A stretch of DNA of 64,000 nt from Diorhabda sublineata (lineage: Eukaryota > Arthropoda > Insecta > Coleoptera > Chrysomelidae). The DNA lies in assembly GCF_026230105.1 (NCBI RefSeq), contig NW_026614265.1, positions 62,001 through 126,000 of the forward strand. Reading direction: 5' to 3'. Positions 10,901 through 22,830 of this stretch are shown piece by piece (the first letter of the stretch is position 1; the number at the start of each line of letters is the position of its first letter). Under the pieces are notes generated by a model, which was not told where the DNA came from, did not search any database, and was given only the letters and a program-made list of their open reading frames with translations. The position numbers and the translations under genes are program-made.

Positions 10901-13179
10901 AAATTAGGAAGATAGACTTTGAAAATTTTCAATTAACACAAATTGACAGTTGACCTCAATGAGCTTCAATGGATGTTATTCGATGATATCTGAAAAAGTT
11001 AGATGCAAACTCACTCAAATATATGAGAAATGTTGAAATTCGACTTCGAATGAGGAAGATAGACTTTGAAAATTTTCAATTATCACAAAGTGACAGTTGA
11101 GCTCAATGAACTTCACTGGATGTTATTCGATGATATCTGATAAAGTTAGATGCAAACTCATTCAAATATATAAGAAATGTTGGAATTCGACATCAAATTA
11201 GGAAGATAGACTTTGAAAATTTTCAATTAACACAAAGTGACAGTTGACCTCAATGAGCTTCAATGGATGTTATTCGATGATATTTGACAAAGTTAGATGC
11301 AAACTCAGTCAAATATATAGGGAAAGTTGAAATTCGACTTCAAATTAGGAAGATAGACTTTGAAAATTTTCAATTATCACAAAGTGACAGTTGAGCTCAA
11401 TGAACTTCACTGGATGTCATTCGATGATATCTGATAAAGTTAGATGCAAACTCACTCAAATATATAAGAAATGTTTAAATTCGACTTCAAATTAGGAAGA
11501 TAGACTTTGAAAATTTTCAATTAACACAAAGTGACAGTTGACCTCAATGAGCTTCAATGGATGTTATTCGATGATATCTGACAAAGTTAGATGCAAACTC
11601 AGTCAAATATATAGGGAAAGTTGAAATTCGACTTCAAATTAGGAAGATAGACTTTGAATATTTTCAATTAACACAAATTGACAGTTGACCTCAATGAGCT
11701 TCAATGGATGTTATTCGATGATATCTGACAAAGTTAGATGCAAACTCACTCAAATATATGAGAAATGTTGGAATTCGACTTCAAATTAGGAAGATAGACT
11801 TTGAAAATTTTCAATTAACACAAACTGACAGTTGACCTCAATGGGTTTCAAAGGATGTTAATCGACGATATCTGACAAAGATAGATGCAAACTCACTCAA
11901 ATATATAAGAAATGTTTAAATTCAACTTCAAATTAGGAAGTTAGACTTTGAAAATTTTCAATCAACACAAACTGACAATCGACCTCAATATATAAGAAAT
12001 GTTGAAATTCGACTTCAAATTAGGAAGATAGGCTTTGAAAATTTTCAATCAACACAAAGTGCCAGTTGACCTCAATGGGCTTCAATGGATGTTATTCGAT
12101 GATATCTGACAAAGTTAGATGCAAACTCAGTCAAATATATAAGGAAAGTTGAAATTCGACTTCAAATTAGGAAGATAGACATTGAAAATTTTCAATTATC
12201 ACAAAGTGACCGTTGACCTCAATGGGCTTCAAAGGATGTTAATCGACGATATCTGAGAAAAATAGATGCAAACTCACTCAAATATATAAGAAATGTTGAA
12301 ATTCGACTTCAAATTAGGAAGATAGACTTTGAAAATTTTCAATTATCACAAAGTGACAGTTGAGCTCAATGAACTTCACTGGATGTTATTCGATGATATC
12401 TGATAAAGTTAGATGCAAACTCATTCAAATATATAAGAAATGTTGGAATTTGACATCAAATAAGGAAGATAGACTTTGAAAATTTTCAATTAACACAAAG
12501 TGACAATCGACCTCAATATATAGGAAATGTTGAAATTCGACTTCAAATTAGGAAGATAGGCTTTGAAAATTTTCAATCAACACAAAGTGCCAGTTGACCT
12601 CAATGGGCTTCAATGGATGTTATTCGATGATATCTGATAAGGTCAGATGCAAACTCATTCAAATATATAAGAAATGTTGGAATTCGACATCAAATTAGGA
12701 AGATAGACTTTGAAAATTTTCAATCAACACAAAGTGCCAGTTGACCTCAATGGGCTTCATAGGATGTTAATCGACGATATCTGACAAAGAAAGATGCAAA
12801 CTCACTCAAATATATAAGAAATGTTTAAATTCGACTTCAAATTAGGAAGATAGACTTTGAAAATTTTCAATCAACACAAAGTGCCAGTTGACCTCAATAT
12901 ATAAGAAATGTTGAAATTCGACTTCAAATTAGGAAGATAGACTTTGGAAATTTTCAATCAACACGAAGTGCCAGTTGACCTCAATGGGCTTCAATGGATG
13001 TTATTCGATGATATCTGACAAAGTTAGATGCAAACTCAGTCAAATATATAAGGAAAGTTGAAATTCGACTTCAAATTAGGAAGATAGACTTTGAAAATTT
13101 TCAATTAACACAAAGTGACAGTTGACATCAATGGGCTTCAAAGGATGTTAATCGACGATATCTGACAAAGATAGATGCA
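7954..13179. repeat. Mixed satellite units without one dominant HOR
   Basis: About 5.2 kb of full units of types A, B, C, D and a GTTGAACTCAATGAGC type, with short-unit joints near 8021, 8990, 9224, 10046, 10427, 11984, 12512 and 12893. S1 and S2 both occur. A first GGGGTTCAAAGG form of type D appears near 8554. The neighbourhoods of 8650-9050 and 9580-10100 resemble each other in unit order. No gene or foreign sequence is seen. Confidence 0.82.
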
Positions 13180-14390
13180 AACTCACTCAAATATATGAGA
13201 AATGTTTAAATTCGACTTCAAATTAGGAAGATAGACTTTGAAAATTTTCAATCAACACAAACTGACAATCGACCTCATTATATAAGAAATGTTGAAATTC
13301 GACTTCAAATTAGGAAGATAGACTTTGAAAATTTTCAATCAACACAAAGTGCCAGTTGACCTCAATGGGCTTCAATGGATGTTATTCGATGATATCTGAC
13401 AAAGTTAGATGCAAACTCACTCAAATATATAAGAAATGTTGAAATTCGATTTCAAATTAGGAAGATAGACTTTGAAAATTTTCAATTATCACAAAGTGAC
13501 AGTTGAGCTCAATGAACTTCACTGGATGTTATTCGATGATATCTGACAAAGTTAGATGCAAACTCAGTCAAATATATAGGGAAAGTTGAAATTCGACTTC
13601 AAATTAGGAAGATGGACTTTGAAAATTTTCAATTATCACAAAGTGACAGTTGAACTCAATGAGCTTCAATGGATGTTATTCGATGATATCTGACAAAGTT
13701 AGATGCAAACTCACTCAAATATATGAGAAATGTTGGAATTCGACTTCAAATTAGGAAAATAGACTTTGAAAATTTTCAATTAACACAAAGTGACAGTTGA
13801 CCTCAATGGGTTTCAAAGGATGTTAATCGACGATATCTGACAAAGATAGATGCAAACTCACTCAAATATATGAGAAATGTTTAAATTCGACTTCAAATTA
13901 GGAAGATAGACTTTGAAAATTTTCAATCAACACAAACTGACAATCGACCTCATTATATAAGAAATGTTGAAATTCGACTTCAAATTAGGAAGATAGACTT
14001 TGAAAATTTTCAATCAACACAAAGTGCCAGTTGACCTCAATGGGCTTCAATGGATGTTATTCGATGATATCTGACAAAGTTAGATGCAAACTCACTCAAA
14101 TATATAAGAAATGTTGAAATTCGACTTCAAATTAGGAAGATAGACTTTGAAAATTTTCAATTATCACAAAGTGACAGTTGAGCTCAATGAACTTCACTGG
14201 ATGTTATTCGATGATATCTGACAAAGTTAGATGCAAACTCAGTCAAATATATAGGGAAAGTTGAAATTCGACTTCAAATTAGGAAGATAGACTTTGAAAA
14301 TTTTCAATTATCACAAAGTGACAGTTGAACTCAATGAGCTTCAATGGATGTTATTCGATGATATCTGACAAAGTTAGATGCAAACTCACT
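13180..14390. repeat. 675-bp HOR (four full units plus one S1), two copies
   Basis: ACTGACAATCGACCTCATTATATAAG occurs at 13261 and 13936, a spacing of 675 = 4 x 147 + 87. The following type C, type A (GAGCTCAATGAAC near 13503 and 14178), ATATATAGGG and GTTGAACTCAATGAGC units also match at this offset. The copies diverge where ATATATGAGAAATGTTGG (near 13720) faces ATATATAAGAAATGTTTAA (near 14395). Confidence 0.85.
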
Positions 14391-14399
14391 CAAATATAT

Positions 14400-15470
14400 A
14401 AGAAATGTTTAAATTCGACTTCAAATTAGGAAGTTAGACTTTGAAAATTTTCAATCAACACAAACTGACAATCGACCTCAATATATAGGAAATGTTGAAA
14501 TTCGACTTCAAATTAGGAAGATAGGCTTCGAAAATTTTCAATCAACACAAAGTGCCAGTTGACCTCAATGGGCTTCAATGGATATTATTCGATGATATCT
14601 GATAAGGTCAGATGCAAACTCATTCAAATATATAAGAAATGTTGGAATTCGACATCAAATTAGGAAGATAGACTTTGAAAATTTTCAATTAACACAATGT
14701 GACAGTTGACCTCAATGGGCTTCATAGGATGTTAATCGACGATATCTGACAAAGATAGATGCAAACTCACTCAAATATATAAGAAATGTTTAAATTCGAC
14801 TTCAAATTAGGAAGATAGACTTTGAAAATTTTCAATCAACACAAAGTGCCAGTTGACCTCAATATATAAGAAATGTTGAAATTCGACTTCAAATTAGGAA
14901 GATAGACTTTGGAAATTTTCAATCAACACGAAGTGCCAGTTGACCTCAATGGGCTTCAATGGATGTTATTCGATGATATCTGACAAAGTTAGATGCAAAC
15001 TCACTCAAAAGTTAGATGCAAACTCACTCAAATATATGAGAAATGTTGGAATTCGACTTCAAATTAGGAAGATAGACTTTGAAAATTTTCAATTAACACA
15101 AAGTGAGAGTTGACCTCAATGGGCTTCAAAGGATGTTAATCGACGATATCTGACAAAGATAGATGCAAACTCACTCAAATATATAAGAAATGTTTAAATT
15201 CGACTTCCAATTAGGAAGTTAGACTTTGAAAATTTTCAATCAACACAAACTGACAATCGACCTCAATATATAAGAAATGTTGAAATTCGACTTCAAATTA
15301 GGAAGATAGGCTTTGAAAATTTTCAATCAACACAAAGTGCCAGTTGACCTCAATGGGCTTCAATGGATGTTATTCGATGATATCTGACGAAGTTAGATGC
15401 AAACTCAGTCAAATATATAAGGAAAGTTGAAATTCGACTTCAAATTAGGAAGATAGACATTGAAAATTTT
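14400..15470. repeat. Segmental duplication D5, left copy (pair 21628-22698, spacing 7228 bp)
   Basis: GCTTCATAGG at 14719 and 21947, the 23-bp duplication at 14987 and 22215, and AAGTGAGAGT at 15101 and 22329 all keep a 7228-bp offset. The block includes S1, type A-like, B-like, S2 and C-like units. A related segment with GCTTCATAGG at 19701 lies 4982 bp downstream. Confidence 0.83.
14987..15032. repeat. 23-bp internal tandem duplication within a monomer (first of four)
   Basis: The segment AGTTAGATGCAAACTC followed by ACTCAAA is present twice in tandem (14987-15009 and 15010-15032), lengthening one unit by 23 bp. The identical event is found at 20350-20395, 20754-20799 and 22215-22260, so it happened once and was spread by larger duplications. 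Confidence 0.9.
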
Positions 15471-16600
15471 CAATTATCACAAAGTGACCGTTGACCTCAA
15501 TGGGCTTCAAAGGATGTTAATCGACGATATCTGAGAAAAATAGATGCAAACTCACTCAAATATATAAGAACTGTTGACATTCGACTTCAAATTAGGAAGA
15601 TAGACTTTGAAAATTTTCAATTATCACAAAGTGACAGTTGAGCTCAATGAACTTCACTGTATGTTATTCGATGATATCTGACCAAGTTAGATGCAAACTC
15701 ACTCAAATATATGAGAAATGTTGGAATTCGACTTCAAATTAGGAAGATAGACTTTGAAAATTTTCAATTAACACAAAGTGACAGTTGACCTCAATGGGTT
15801 TCAAAGGATGTTACTCGACGATATCTGACAAAGATAGATGCAAACTCACTAAAATATATAAGAAATTTTGAAATTCGACTTCAAATTAGGAAGATAGACA
15901 TTGAAAATTTTCAATTAACACAAATTGACAGTTGACCTCAATGAGCTTCAATGGATGTTATTCGATGATATCTGAAAAAGTTAGATGCAAACTCACTCAA
16001 ATATATGAGAAATGTTTAAATTCGACTTCAAATTAGGAAGATAGACATTGAAAATTTTCAATTATCACAAAGTGACCGTTGACCTCAATGGGCTTCAAAG
16101 GATGTTAATCGACGATATCTGAGAAAAATAGATGCAAACTCACTCAAATATATAAGAAATGTTGAAATTCGACTTCAAATTAGGAAGATAGACTTTGAAA
16201 ATTTTAAATTAACACAAATTGACAGTTGACCTCAATCAGCTTCAATGGATGTTATTCGATGATATCTGAAAAAGTTAGATGCAAACTCACTCAAATATAT
16301 AAGAAATGTTTAAATTCGACTTCAAATTAGGAAGTTAGACTTTGAAAATTTTCAATCAACACAAACTGACAATCGACCTCAATATATAGGAAATGTTGAA
16401 ATTCGACTTCAAATTAGGAAGATAGGCTTCGAAAATTTTCAATCAACACAAAGTGCCAGTTGAACTCAATGGGCTTCAATGGATGTTATTCGATGATATC
16501 TGATAAGGTCAGATGCAAACTCATTCAAATATATAAGAAATGTTGGAATTCGACATCAAATTAGGAAGATAGACTTTGAAAATTTTCAATTAACACAAAG
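15058..16600. repeat. Segmental duplication D4, left copy (pair 18139-19681, spacing 3081 bp)
   Basis: Constant 3081-bp offset at AAGTGAGAGT (15101/18182), ACTTCACTGT (15651/18732), CTCAATCAGC (16231/19312) and TGATAAGGTC (16501/19582). The two copies flank the 528-bp HOR array, whose extra copies account for the separation. Differences are scattered, for example GGATG against GCATG near 15367/18447. Confidence 0.85.
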
Positions 16601-18155
16601 TGAGAGTTGACCTCAATGGGCTTCAAAGGATGTTAATCGACGATATCTGACAAAGATAGATGCAAACTCACTCAAATATATAAGAAATGTTGAAATTCGA
16701 CTTCAAATTAGGAAGATAGACTTTGAAAATTTTAAATTAACACAAATTGACAGTTGACCTCAATCAGCTTCAATGGATGTTATTCGATGATATCTGAAAA
16801 AGTTAGATGCAAACTCACTCAAATATATAAGAAATGTTTAAATTCGACTTCAAATTAGGAAGTTAGACTTTGAAAATTTTCAATCAACACAAACTGACAA
16901 TCGACCTCAATATATAGGAAATGTTGAAATTCGACTTCAAATTAGGAAGATAGGCTTCGAAAATTTTCAATCAACACAAAGTGCCAGTTGAACTCAATGG
17001 GCTTCAATGGATGTTATTCGATGATATCTGATAAGGTCAGATGCAAACTCATTCAAATATATAAGAAATGTTGGAATTCGACTTCAAATTAGGAAGATAG
17101 ACATTGAAAATTTTCAATTATCACAAAGTGACCGTTGACCTCAATGGGCTTCAAAGGATGTTAATCGACGATATCTGAGAAAAATAGATGCAAACTCACT
17201 CAAATATATAAGAAATGTTGAAATTCGACTTCAAATTAGGAAGATAGACTTTGAAAATTTTAAATTAACACAAATTGACAGTTGACCTCAATCAGCTTCA
17301 ATGGATGTTATTCGATGATATCTGAAAAAGTTAGATGCAAACTCACTCAAATATATAAGAAATGTTTAAATTCGACTTCAAATTAGGAAGTTAGACTTTG
17401 AAAATTTTCAATCAACACAAACTGACAATCGACCTCAATATATAGGAAATGTTGAAATTCGACTTCAAATTAGGAAGATAGGCTTCGAAAATTTTCAATC
17501 AACACAAAGTGCCAGTTGAACTCAATGGGCTTCAATGGATGTTATTCGATGATATCTGATAAGGTCAGATGCAAACTCATTCAAATATATAAGAAATGTT
17601 GGAATTCGACTTCAAATTAGGAAGATAGACATTGAAAATTTTCAATTATCACAAAGTGACCGTTGACCTCAATGGGCTTCAAAGGATGTTAATCGACGAT
17701 ATCTGAGAAAAATAGATGCAAACTCACTCAAATATATAAGAAATGTTGAAATTCGACTTCAAATTAGGAAGATAGACTTTGAAAATTTTAAATTAACACA
17801 AATTGACAGTTGACCTCAATCAGCTTCAATGGATGTTATTCGATGATATCTGAAAAAGTTAGATGCAAACTCACTCAAATATATAAGAAATGTTTAAATT
17901 CGACTTCAAATTAGGAAGTTAGACTTTGAAAATTTTCAATCAACACAAACTGACAATCGACCTCAATATATAGGAAATGTTGAAATTCGACTTCAAATTA
18001 GGAAGATAGGCTTCGAAAATTTTCAATCAACACAAAGTGCCAGTTGAACTCAATGGGCTTCAATGGATGTTATTCGATGATATCTGATAAGGTCAGATGC
18101 AAACTCATTCAAATATATAAGAAATGTTGGAATTCGACATCAAATTAGGAAGATA
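16044..18155. repeat. 528-bp HOR (three full units plus one S1), four copies
   Basis: CTCAATCAGC occurs at 16231, 16759, 17287 and 17815, exactly 528 bp apart (3 x 147 + 87). Each copy reads: type D (replaced by a GTGAGAG B-type unit in copy 2 at 16572), type E, S1, then a unit with GGCTTCGAAAATTTTC and CTGATAAGGTCAG. Copies start at 16044, 16572, 17100 and 17628. They look nearly identical, which indicates recent amplification. A fifth, partial equivalent lies in the D4 right copy. Confidence 0.9.
16191..16337 (+). repeat. Type E full monomer (reference copy)
   Basis: A 147-bp unit marked by GAAAATTTTAAATTAAC, which breaks the GAAAATTTTC palindrome, then CAAATTGACAG, CTCAATCAGCTTC, and CTGAAAAAGTTAG. 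It is first seen here and recurs near 16719, 17247, 17775, 19272, 25885, 28669, 29404, 30226, 33864, 34686, 41382 and a few later sites, always followed by a B-like, GGAAGTTAG or S1 unit in the HOR context. It is absent from the first 16 kb, so it is a useful marker of the later amplification layers. Confidence 0.85.
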
Positions 18156-19681
18156 GACTTTGAAAATTTTCAATTAACACAAAGTGAGAGTTGACCTCAA
18201 TGGGCTTCAAAGGATGTTAATCGACGATATCTGACAAAGATAGATGCAAACTCACTCAAATATATAAGAAATGTTTAAATTCGACTTCCAATTAGGAAGT
18301 TAGACTTTGAAAATTTTCAATCAACACAAACTGACAATCGACCTCAATATATAAGAAATGTTGAAATTCGACTTCAAATTAGGAAGATAGGCTTTGAAAA
18401 TTTTCAATCAACACAAAGTGCCAGTTGACCTCAATGGGCTTCAATGCATGTTATTCGATGATATCTGACGAAGTTAGATGCAAACTCAGTCAAATATATA
18501 AGGAAAGTTGAAATTCGACTTCAAATTAGGAAGATAGACATTGAAAATTTTCAATTATCACAAAGTGACCGTTGATCTCAATGGGCTTCAAAGGATGTTA
18601 ATCGACGATATCTGAGAAAAATAGATGCAAACTCACTCAAATATATAAGAACTGTTGAAATTCGACTTCAAATTAGGAAGATAGACTTTGAATATTTTCA
18701 ATTATCACAAAGTGACAGTTGAGCTCAATGAACTTCACTGTATGTTATTCGATGATATCTGACCAAGTTAGATGCAAACTCACTCAAATATATGAGAAAT
18801 GTTGGAATTCGACTTCAAATTAGGAAGATAGACTTTGAAAATTTTCAATTAACACAAAGTGACAGTTGACCTCAATGGGTTTCAAAGGATGTTACTCGAC
18901 GATATCTGACAAAGATAGATGCAAACTCACTCAAATATATAAGAAATTTTGAAATTCGACTTCAAATTAGGAAGATAGACATTGAAAATTTTCAATTAAC
19001 ACAAATTGACAGTTGACCTCAATGAGCTTCAATGGATGTTATTCGATGATATCTGAAAAAGTTAGATGCAAACTCACTCAAATATATGAGAAATGTTTAA
19101 ATTCGACTTCAAATTAGGAAGATAGACATTGAAAATTTTCAATTATCACAAAGGGACCGTTGACCTCAATGGGCTTCAAAGGATGTTAATCGACGATATC
19201 TGAGAAAAATAGATGCAAACTCACTCAAATATATAAGAAATGTTGAAATTCGACTTCAAATTAGGAAGATAGACTTTGAAAATTTTAAATTAACACAAAT
19301 TGACAGTTGACCTCAATCAGCTTCAATGGATGTTATTCGATGATATCTGAAAAAGTTAGATGCAAACTCACTCAAATATATAAGAAATGTTTAAATTCGA
19401 CTTCAAATTAGGAAGTTAGACTTTGAAAATTTTCAATCAACACAAACTGACAATCGACCTCAATATATAGGAAATGTTGAAATTCGACTTCAAATTAGGA
19501 AGATAGGCTTCGAAAATTTTCAATCAACACAAAGTGCCAGTTGAACTCAATGGGCTTCAATGGATGTTATTCGATGATATCTGATAAGGTCAGATGCAAA
19601 CTCATTCAAATATATTAGAAATGTTGGAATTCGACATCAAATTAGGAAGATAGACTTTGAAAATTTTCAATTAACACAATG
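18139..19681. repeat. Segmental duplication D4, right copy
   Basis: Copy of 15058-16600, with S1 joints near 18343 and 19459. It departs from the left copy where CACAATGTGACAG (near 19676) faces CACAAAGTGAGAG (near 16595); from there it follows the segment around 14690 instead, at a 4982-bp offset. Confidence 0.83.
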
Positions 19682-20349
19682 TGACAGTTGACCTCAATGG
19701 GCTTCATAGGATGTTAATCGACGATATCTGACAAAGATAGATGCAAACTCACTCAAATATATAAGAAATGTTTAAATTCGACTTCAAATTAGGAAGATAG
19801 ACTTTGAAAATTTTCAATCAACACAAAGTGCCAGTTGACCTCAATATATAAGAAATGTTGAAATTCGACTTCAAATTAGGAAGATAGACTTTGGAAATTT
19901 TCAATCAACACGAAGTGCCAGTTGAGCTCAATGGGCTTCAATGGATGTTATTCGATGATATCTGACAAAGTTAGATGCAAACTCAGTCAAATATATAAGG
20001 AAAGTTGAAATTCGACTTCAAATTAGGAAGATAGACTTTGAAAATTTTCAATTAACACAAAGTGACAGTTGACATCAATGGGCTTCAATGGATGTTAATC
20101 GACGATATCTGACAAAGATAGATGCAAACTCACTCAAATATATAAGAAATGTTTAAATTCGACTTCAAATTAGGAAGATAGACTTTGAAAATTTTCAATC
20201 AACACAAACTGACAATCTACCTCATTATATAAGAAATGTTGAAATTCGACTTCAAATTAGGAAGATAGACTTTGAAAATTTTCAATCAACACAAAGTGCC
20301 AGTTGACCTCAATGGGCTTCAATGGATGTTATTCGATGATATCTGACAA

Positions 20350-20395
20350 AGTTAGATGCAAACTCACTCAAAAGTTAGATGCAAACTCACTCAAA
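20350..20395. repeat. 23-bp internal tandem duplication (second copy)
   Basis: The same AGTTAGATGCAAACTC-ACTCAAA doubling as at 14987, with halves at 20350-20372 and 20373-20395. Confidence 0.9.
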
Positions 20396-20753
20396 TATAT
20401 GAGAAATGTTGGAATTCGACTTCAAATTAGGAAGATAGACTTTGAAATTTTTCAATTAACACAAAGTGACAGTTGACCTCAATGGGCTTCAAAGGATGTT
20501 AATCGACGATATCTGACAAAGATAGATGCAAACTCACTCAAATATATAAGAAATGTTCAAATTCGACTTCCAATTAGGAAGTTAGACTTTGAAAATTTTC
20601 AATCAACACAAACTGACAATCGACCTCAATATATAAGAAATGTTGAACTTCGACTTCAAATTAGGAAGATAGGCTTTGAAAATTTTCAATCAACACAAAG
20701 TGCCAGTTGACCTCAATGGGCTTCAATGGATGTTATTCGATGATATCTGACAA

Positions 20754-20799
20754 AGTTAGATGCAAACTCACTCAAAAGTTAGATGCAAACTCACTCAAA
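20754..20799. repeat. 23-bp internal tandem duplication (third copy)
   Basis: The same doubling, with halves at 20754-20776 and 20777-20799, 404 bp after the previous one. Confidence 0.9.
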
Positions 20800-21627
20800 T
20801 ATATGAGAAATGTTGGAATTCGACTTCAAATTAGGAAGATAGACTTTGAAAATTTTCAATTAACACAAAGTGACAGTTGACCTCAATGGGCTTCAATGGA
20901 TGATATTCGATGATATCTGACAAAGTTAGATGCAAACTCAGTCAAATATATAAGGAAAGTTGAAATTCGACTTCAAATTAGGAAGATAGAAAATGAAAAT
21001 TTTCAATTAACACAAAGTGACAGTTGAACTCAATGAGCTTCAATGGATGTTAATCGACGATATCTGACAAAGATAGATGCAAACTCACTCAAATATATAA
21101 GAAATGTTTAAATTCGACTTCAAATTAGGAAGATAGACTTTGAAAATTTTCAATTATCACAAAGGGACAGTTGAACTCAATGAGCTTCGATGGATGTTAT
21201 TCGATGATATCTGATAAAGTTAGATGCAAACTCACTCAGATATATGAGAAATGTTGAAATTCGACTTCAAATAAGGAAGATAGACTTTGAGAATTTTCAA
21301 TCAACACAAAGTGCCAGTTGAACTCAATGGGCTTCATAGGATGTTAATCGACGATATCTGACAAAGATAGATGCAAACTCACTCAAATATATAAGAAATG
21401 TTTAAATTCGACTTCAAATTAGGAAGATAGACATTGAAAAATTTTTAATCAACACAAAGTGCCAGTTGACCTCAATATATAAGAAATGTTGAAATTCGAC
21501 TTCAAATTAGGAAGATAGACTTTGAAAATTTTCAATTAACACAATGTGACAGTTGACCTCAATGGGCTTCATAGGATGTTAATCGACGATATCTGACAGA
21601 GATAGATGCAAACTCACTCAAATATAT

Positions 21628-22698
21628 AAGAAATGTTTAAATTCGACTTCAAATTAGGAAGTTAGACTTTGAAAATTTTCAATCAACACAAACTGACAAT
21701 CGACCTCAATATATAGGAAATGTTGAAATTCGACTTCAAATTGGGAAGATAGGCTTTGAAAATTTTCAATCAACACAAAGTGACAGTTGACCTCAATGGG
21801 CTTCAATGGATGTTATTCGATGATATCTGATAAAGTCAGATGCAAACTCATTCAAATATATAAGAAATGTTGGAATTCGACATCAAATTAGGAAGATAGA
21901 CTTTGAAAATTTTCAATTAACACAATGTGACAGTTGACCTCAATGGGCTTCATAGGATGTTAATCGACGATATCTGACAAAGATAGATGCAAACTCACTC
22001 AAATATATAAGAAATGTTTAAATTCGACTTCAAATTAGGAAGATAGACTTTGAGAATTTTCAATCAACACAAAGTGCCAGTTGACCTCAATATATAAGAA
22101 ATGTTGAAATTCGACTTCAAATTAGGAAGATAGACTTTGGAAATTTTCAATCAACACGAAGTGCCAGTTGACCTCAATGGGCTTCAATGGATGTTATTCG
22201 ATGATATCTGACAAAGTTAGATGCAAACTCACTCAAAAGTTAGATGCAAACTCACTCAAATATATGAGAAATGTTGGAATTCGACTTCAAATTAGGAAGA
22301 TAGACTTTGAAAATTTTCAATTAACACAAAGTGAGAGTTGACCTCAATGGGCTTCAAAGGATGTTAATCGACGATATCTGACAAAGATAGATGCAAACTC
22401 ACTCAAATATATAAGAAATGTTTAAATTCGACTTCCAATTAGGAAGTTAGACTTTGAAAATTTTCAATCAACACAAACTGACAATCGACCTCAATATATA
22501 AGAAATGTTGAAATTCGACTTCAAATTAGGAAGATATGCTTTGAAAATTTTCAATCAACACAAAGTGCCAGTTGACCTCAATGGGCTTCAATGGATGTTA
22601 TTCGATGATATCTGACAAAGTTAGATGCAAACTCAGTCAAATATATAAGGAAAGTTGAAATTCGACTTCAAATTAGGAAGATAGACATTGAAAATTTT
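21628..22698. repeat. Segmental duplication D5, right copy
   Basis: Copy of 14400-15470 at a 7228-bp offset, including S1 (near 21705), S2 (near 22086) and S1 (near 22490) joints, the fourth 23-bp duplication (22215-22260) and GTGAGAGTTGACC near 22331. It diverges where a type D unit in the left copy is replaced by a CAAATTGACAG unit. Confidence 0.83.
22215..22260. repeat. 23-bp internal tandem duplication (fourth copy)
   Basis: The same doubling, with halves at 22215-22237 and 22238-22260, inside the D5 right copy. Confidence 0.9.
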
Positions 22699-22830
22699 CA
22701 ATTAACACAAATTGACAGTTGACCTCAATGAGCTTCAATGGATGTTATTCGATGATATCCGAAAAAGTTAGATGCAAACTCACTCAAATATATGAGAAAT
22801 GTTTAAATTCGACTTCAAATTAGGAAGATA

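Larger units (their letters stand above)
19682..21627. repeat. Mixed satellite units with two 23-bp duplications
   Basis: Units of types B, C and A-like with short-unit joints near 19840 (S2), 20221 (S1, CTACCTCATTATA), 20625 (S1) and 21471 (S2). The two 23-bp internal duplications at 20350-20395 and 20754-20799 are 404 bp apart. A unit near 20990 reads GATAGAAAATGAAAATTTTC, and a unit near 21440 has an extra base (GAAAAATTTTTAATC). No gene is seen. Confidence 0.8.
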
